A stretch of DNA of 64,000 bases from Thermoplasmata archaeon (lineage in GTDB: Archaea; Thermoplasmatota; Thermoplasmata; Thermoplasmatales; GCA-001856825), in assembly GCA_023256475.1 (NCBI GenBank), contig JAGDXP010000012.1, forward strand, positions 62,001-126,000. Direction: 5' to 3'. Both the position numbers and the translations under genes were made by a program. The notes beneath the pieces are model-generated. The model saw nothing but the letters and a program-made list of their open reading frames with translations, searched no databases and was not told where the DNA came from. This document shows positions 63,084-64,000 of this stretch, one piece after another (position 1 is the stretch's first letter; each line of letters begins with the position of its first letter).

Positions 63084-64000
63084 TACCCTCGAGATTGCCA
63101 GGTATCCCAAGATCTCAAGAAATTATAGATAGAGCTTTCAGACAAAGCAATAGAATTCAAGATTTCTATAAAAAGGATTATCTAGAAAAAGACAAGATAA
63201 AGTCCATTCAGAAAATTCAAGTTATAGAGGCTGTAGCAAGGGCAACCCTTAAAAGGATTGTTCAGGGTTATCCTCAGAACAATGATCTAACCGATTTCGA
63301 AAGGAATATGGCATATCTGTTGTTCGATTTCGAAAGCTATGAAAGATCATTAAGAAGATTGAAATGGACCATGAATAAGATATCGGAATTGGCTACGGAA
63401 TACATCAGAAAAATAAAATCTGCAAGCGAGGTTGATAAGGTAGATACCCTAAGGAAAGCATTCTATGGAAGATTTTCCTCATATATTGAAGATTTAGAGG
63501 ATTATTTAGATGACTTAAGAGAAATAAGGCTGCTATTGAGAGAAATACCTTATATTGATGAAAAATTGCCCGTAGTTGTTATAGCCGGATTCCCGAACGT
63601 CGGGAAATCCATGTTAATATCTAAAATAACCCATCTTAAGCCTGAGATAGCAAGCTATCCATTTACCACTAAAAAAATAAACCTGGGGATTTTAGAGGGT
63701 AAACTGGGTAAGATTCAGGTATTAGATGTTCCAGGCATACTAAATAGAAAGAAGAGAAATGTTATAGAACGGAAGGCTTTAATAGCCATAGAAAAAGTTG
63801 CAAATTTAGTTATATTTATAATTGATCCATCAGAGACGTGTGGCTATCCAGTCGATGAGCAGGAAAAATTGCTGTCAGAAATTAAGGCCATAGGAAAGAG
63901 GGTTATCGAAGTAGAAAATAAGTCAGATATACTTAAGAGGAATAACGAAAGACTAAAGATTTCAGCTTTAACAGGGGAAGGAATTGACAGATTGATAAAT
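63080..64000 (+). CDS. NOG1-family GTPase, N-terminal part (3' end outside window)
   Basis: The first 307 codons of a GTPase related to Nog1 (Obg-HflX class). A helical N-terminal domain of about 165 residues begins MIPSRLPGIPRSQEI. G1 is VIAGFPNVGKSMLIS, then ASYPFTTKKINLGIL (switch), DVPGI (G3) and, in the G4 place, ENKSD rather than NKxD with the usual preceding residue. G5 is ISALTGEGI. Eukaryotic Nog1 works in 60S assembly; the archaeal protein probably has a ribosome role. ATG at 63080 overlaps the pheT stop by four bases. The frame runs off the window. Confidence 0.9.
   Translation, partial: MIPSRLPGIPRSQEIIDRAFRQSNRIQDFYKKDYLEKDKIKSIQKIQVIEAVARATLKRIVQGYPQNNDLTDFERNMAYLLFDFESYERSLRRLKWTMNKISELATEYIRKIKSASEVDKVDTLRKAFYGRFSSYIEDLEDYLDDLREIRLLLREIPYIDEKLPVVVIAGFPNVGKSMLISKITHLKPEIASYPFTTKKINLGILEGKLGKIQVLDVPGILNRKKRNVIERKALIAIEKVANLVIFIIDPSETCGYPVDEQEKLLSEIKAIGKRVIEVENKSDILKRNNERLKISALTGEGIDRLIN

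Noticed and set aside
1-64000. CRISPR array, prophage or restriction-defence island
   Set aside because: No regularly spaced repeats, phage structural genes, cas genes or restriction enzymes were seen.

Overview
The window is a gene-dense, AT-rich piece of an archaeal chromosome, and its gene content points to the order Thermoplasmatales. The evidence is an HU-type histone-like protein (HTa) at 11.5-11.8 kb, an alkyltransferase-endonuclease V fusion known from Ferroplasma, a nicotinamidase-family protein very like Thermoplasma TA0454, a short-chain L-threonine dehydrogenase, and archaeal translation genes (L7Ae-S28e-L24e-Ndk-IF5B, S6e-IF2gamma, S1e, EF-1beta, intron-bearing tRNA-Met). Many genes seem to be leaderless (TATA box about 25 nt before ATG). 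Genes inside operons often have a GGTGA or GGAGG ribosome binding site.

Layout. 0-5.9 kb: end of an aldehyde dehydrogenase, an MFS carrier, an Lrp regulator, an unusual pyruvate kinase, a small Cys protein, a nicotinamidase-like hydrolase and a histidine phosphatase. 6.0-11.5 kb: an ABC exporter with an unknown partner gene, then a DUF3311/sodium-solute symporter pair, a LysE-type exporter and small membrane proteins. 11.5-14.2 kb: HTa, a CoA-binding protein, an unknown gene and threonine dehydrogenase. 14.3-19.9 kb: one operon of KBL, formiminotransferase-cyclodeaminase, formate-THF ligase and threonine deaminase. With the divergent TDH it forms a threonine/histidine-to-one-carbon module. 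19.9-20.5 kb: a GC-rich, highly foldable non-coding segment and queF. 21.5-25.1 kb: a translation operon. 25.2-28.1 kb: a large surface protein. 28.1-37.3 kb: argS, DUF72, a CBS/Zn-ribbon protein, a bacterial-type TGT overlapping tRNA-Cys, truA, AGT-EndoV, rnz and thiI, so this stretch is rich in tRNA and DNA maintenance genes. 37.3-39.3 kb: a pilin-like protein, a membrane protein, a decayed transposase-like stretch and tRNA-Thr. 39.4-44.1 kb: cutA, fixCXAB and a glycosylase. 44.0-48.5 kb: IF2gamma, S6e and a GNAT/acyl-CoA-synthetase fusion. 48.5-54.5 kb: a complete 2-oxoacid dehydrogenase operon with its own lipoylation genes. 54.7-59.7 kb: an ABC system with a surface partner, a Fur-family regulator and a peroxiredoxin. 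60-64 kb: a GNAT gene interrupted by UGA, tRNA-Met with an intron, S1e, pheT and the start of a NOG1-type GTPase.

No CRISPR array, prophage or intact insertion sequence was seen. No defence island or clearly new multi-gene system is visible. The points most worth a second look are a bacterial-type TGT together with a QueF that keeps the reductase motif (a queuosine-like rather than archaeosine-like signature), the structured segment after threonine deaminase, the in-frame UGA in the GNAT gene, two tRNA genes abutting or overlapping protein genes, and several proteins with altered key residues (pyruvate kinase, L24e, QueF, HhH glycosylase). Family assignments rest on motif recognition by eye; no database search was run.
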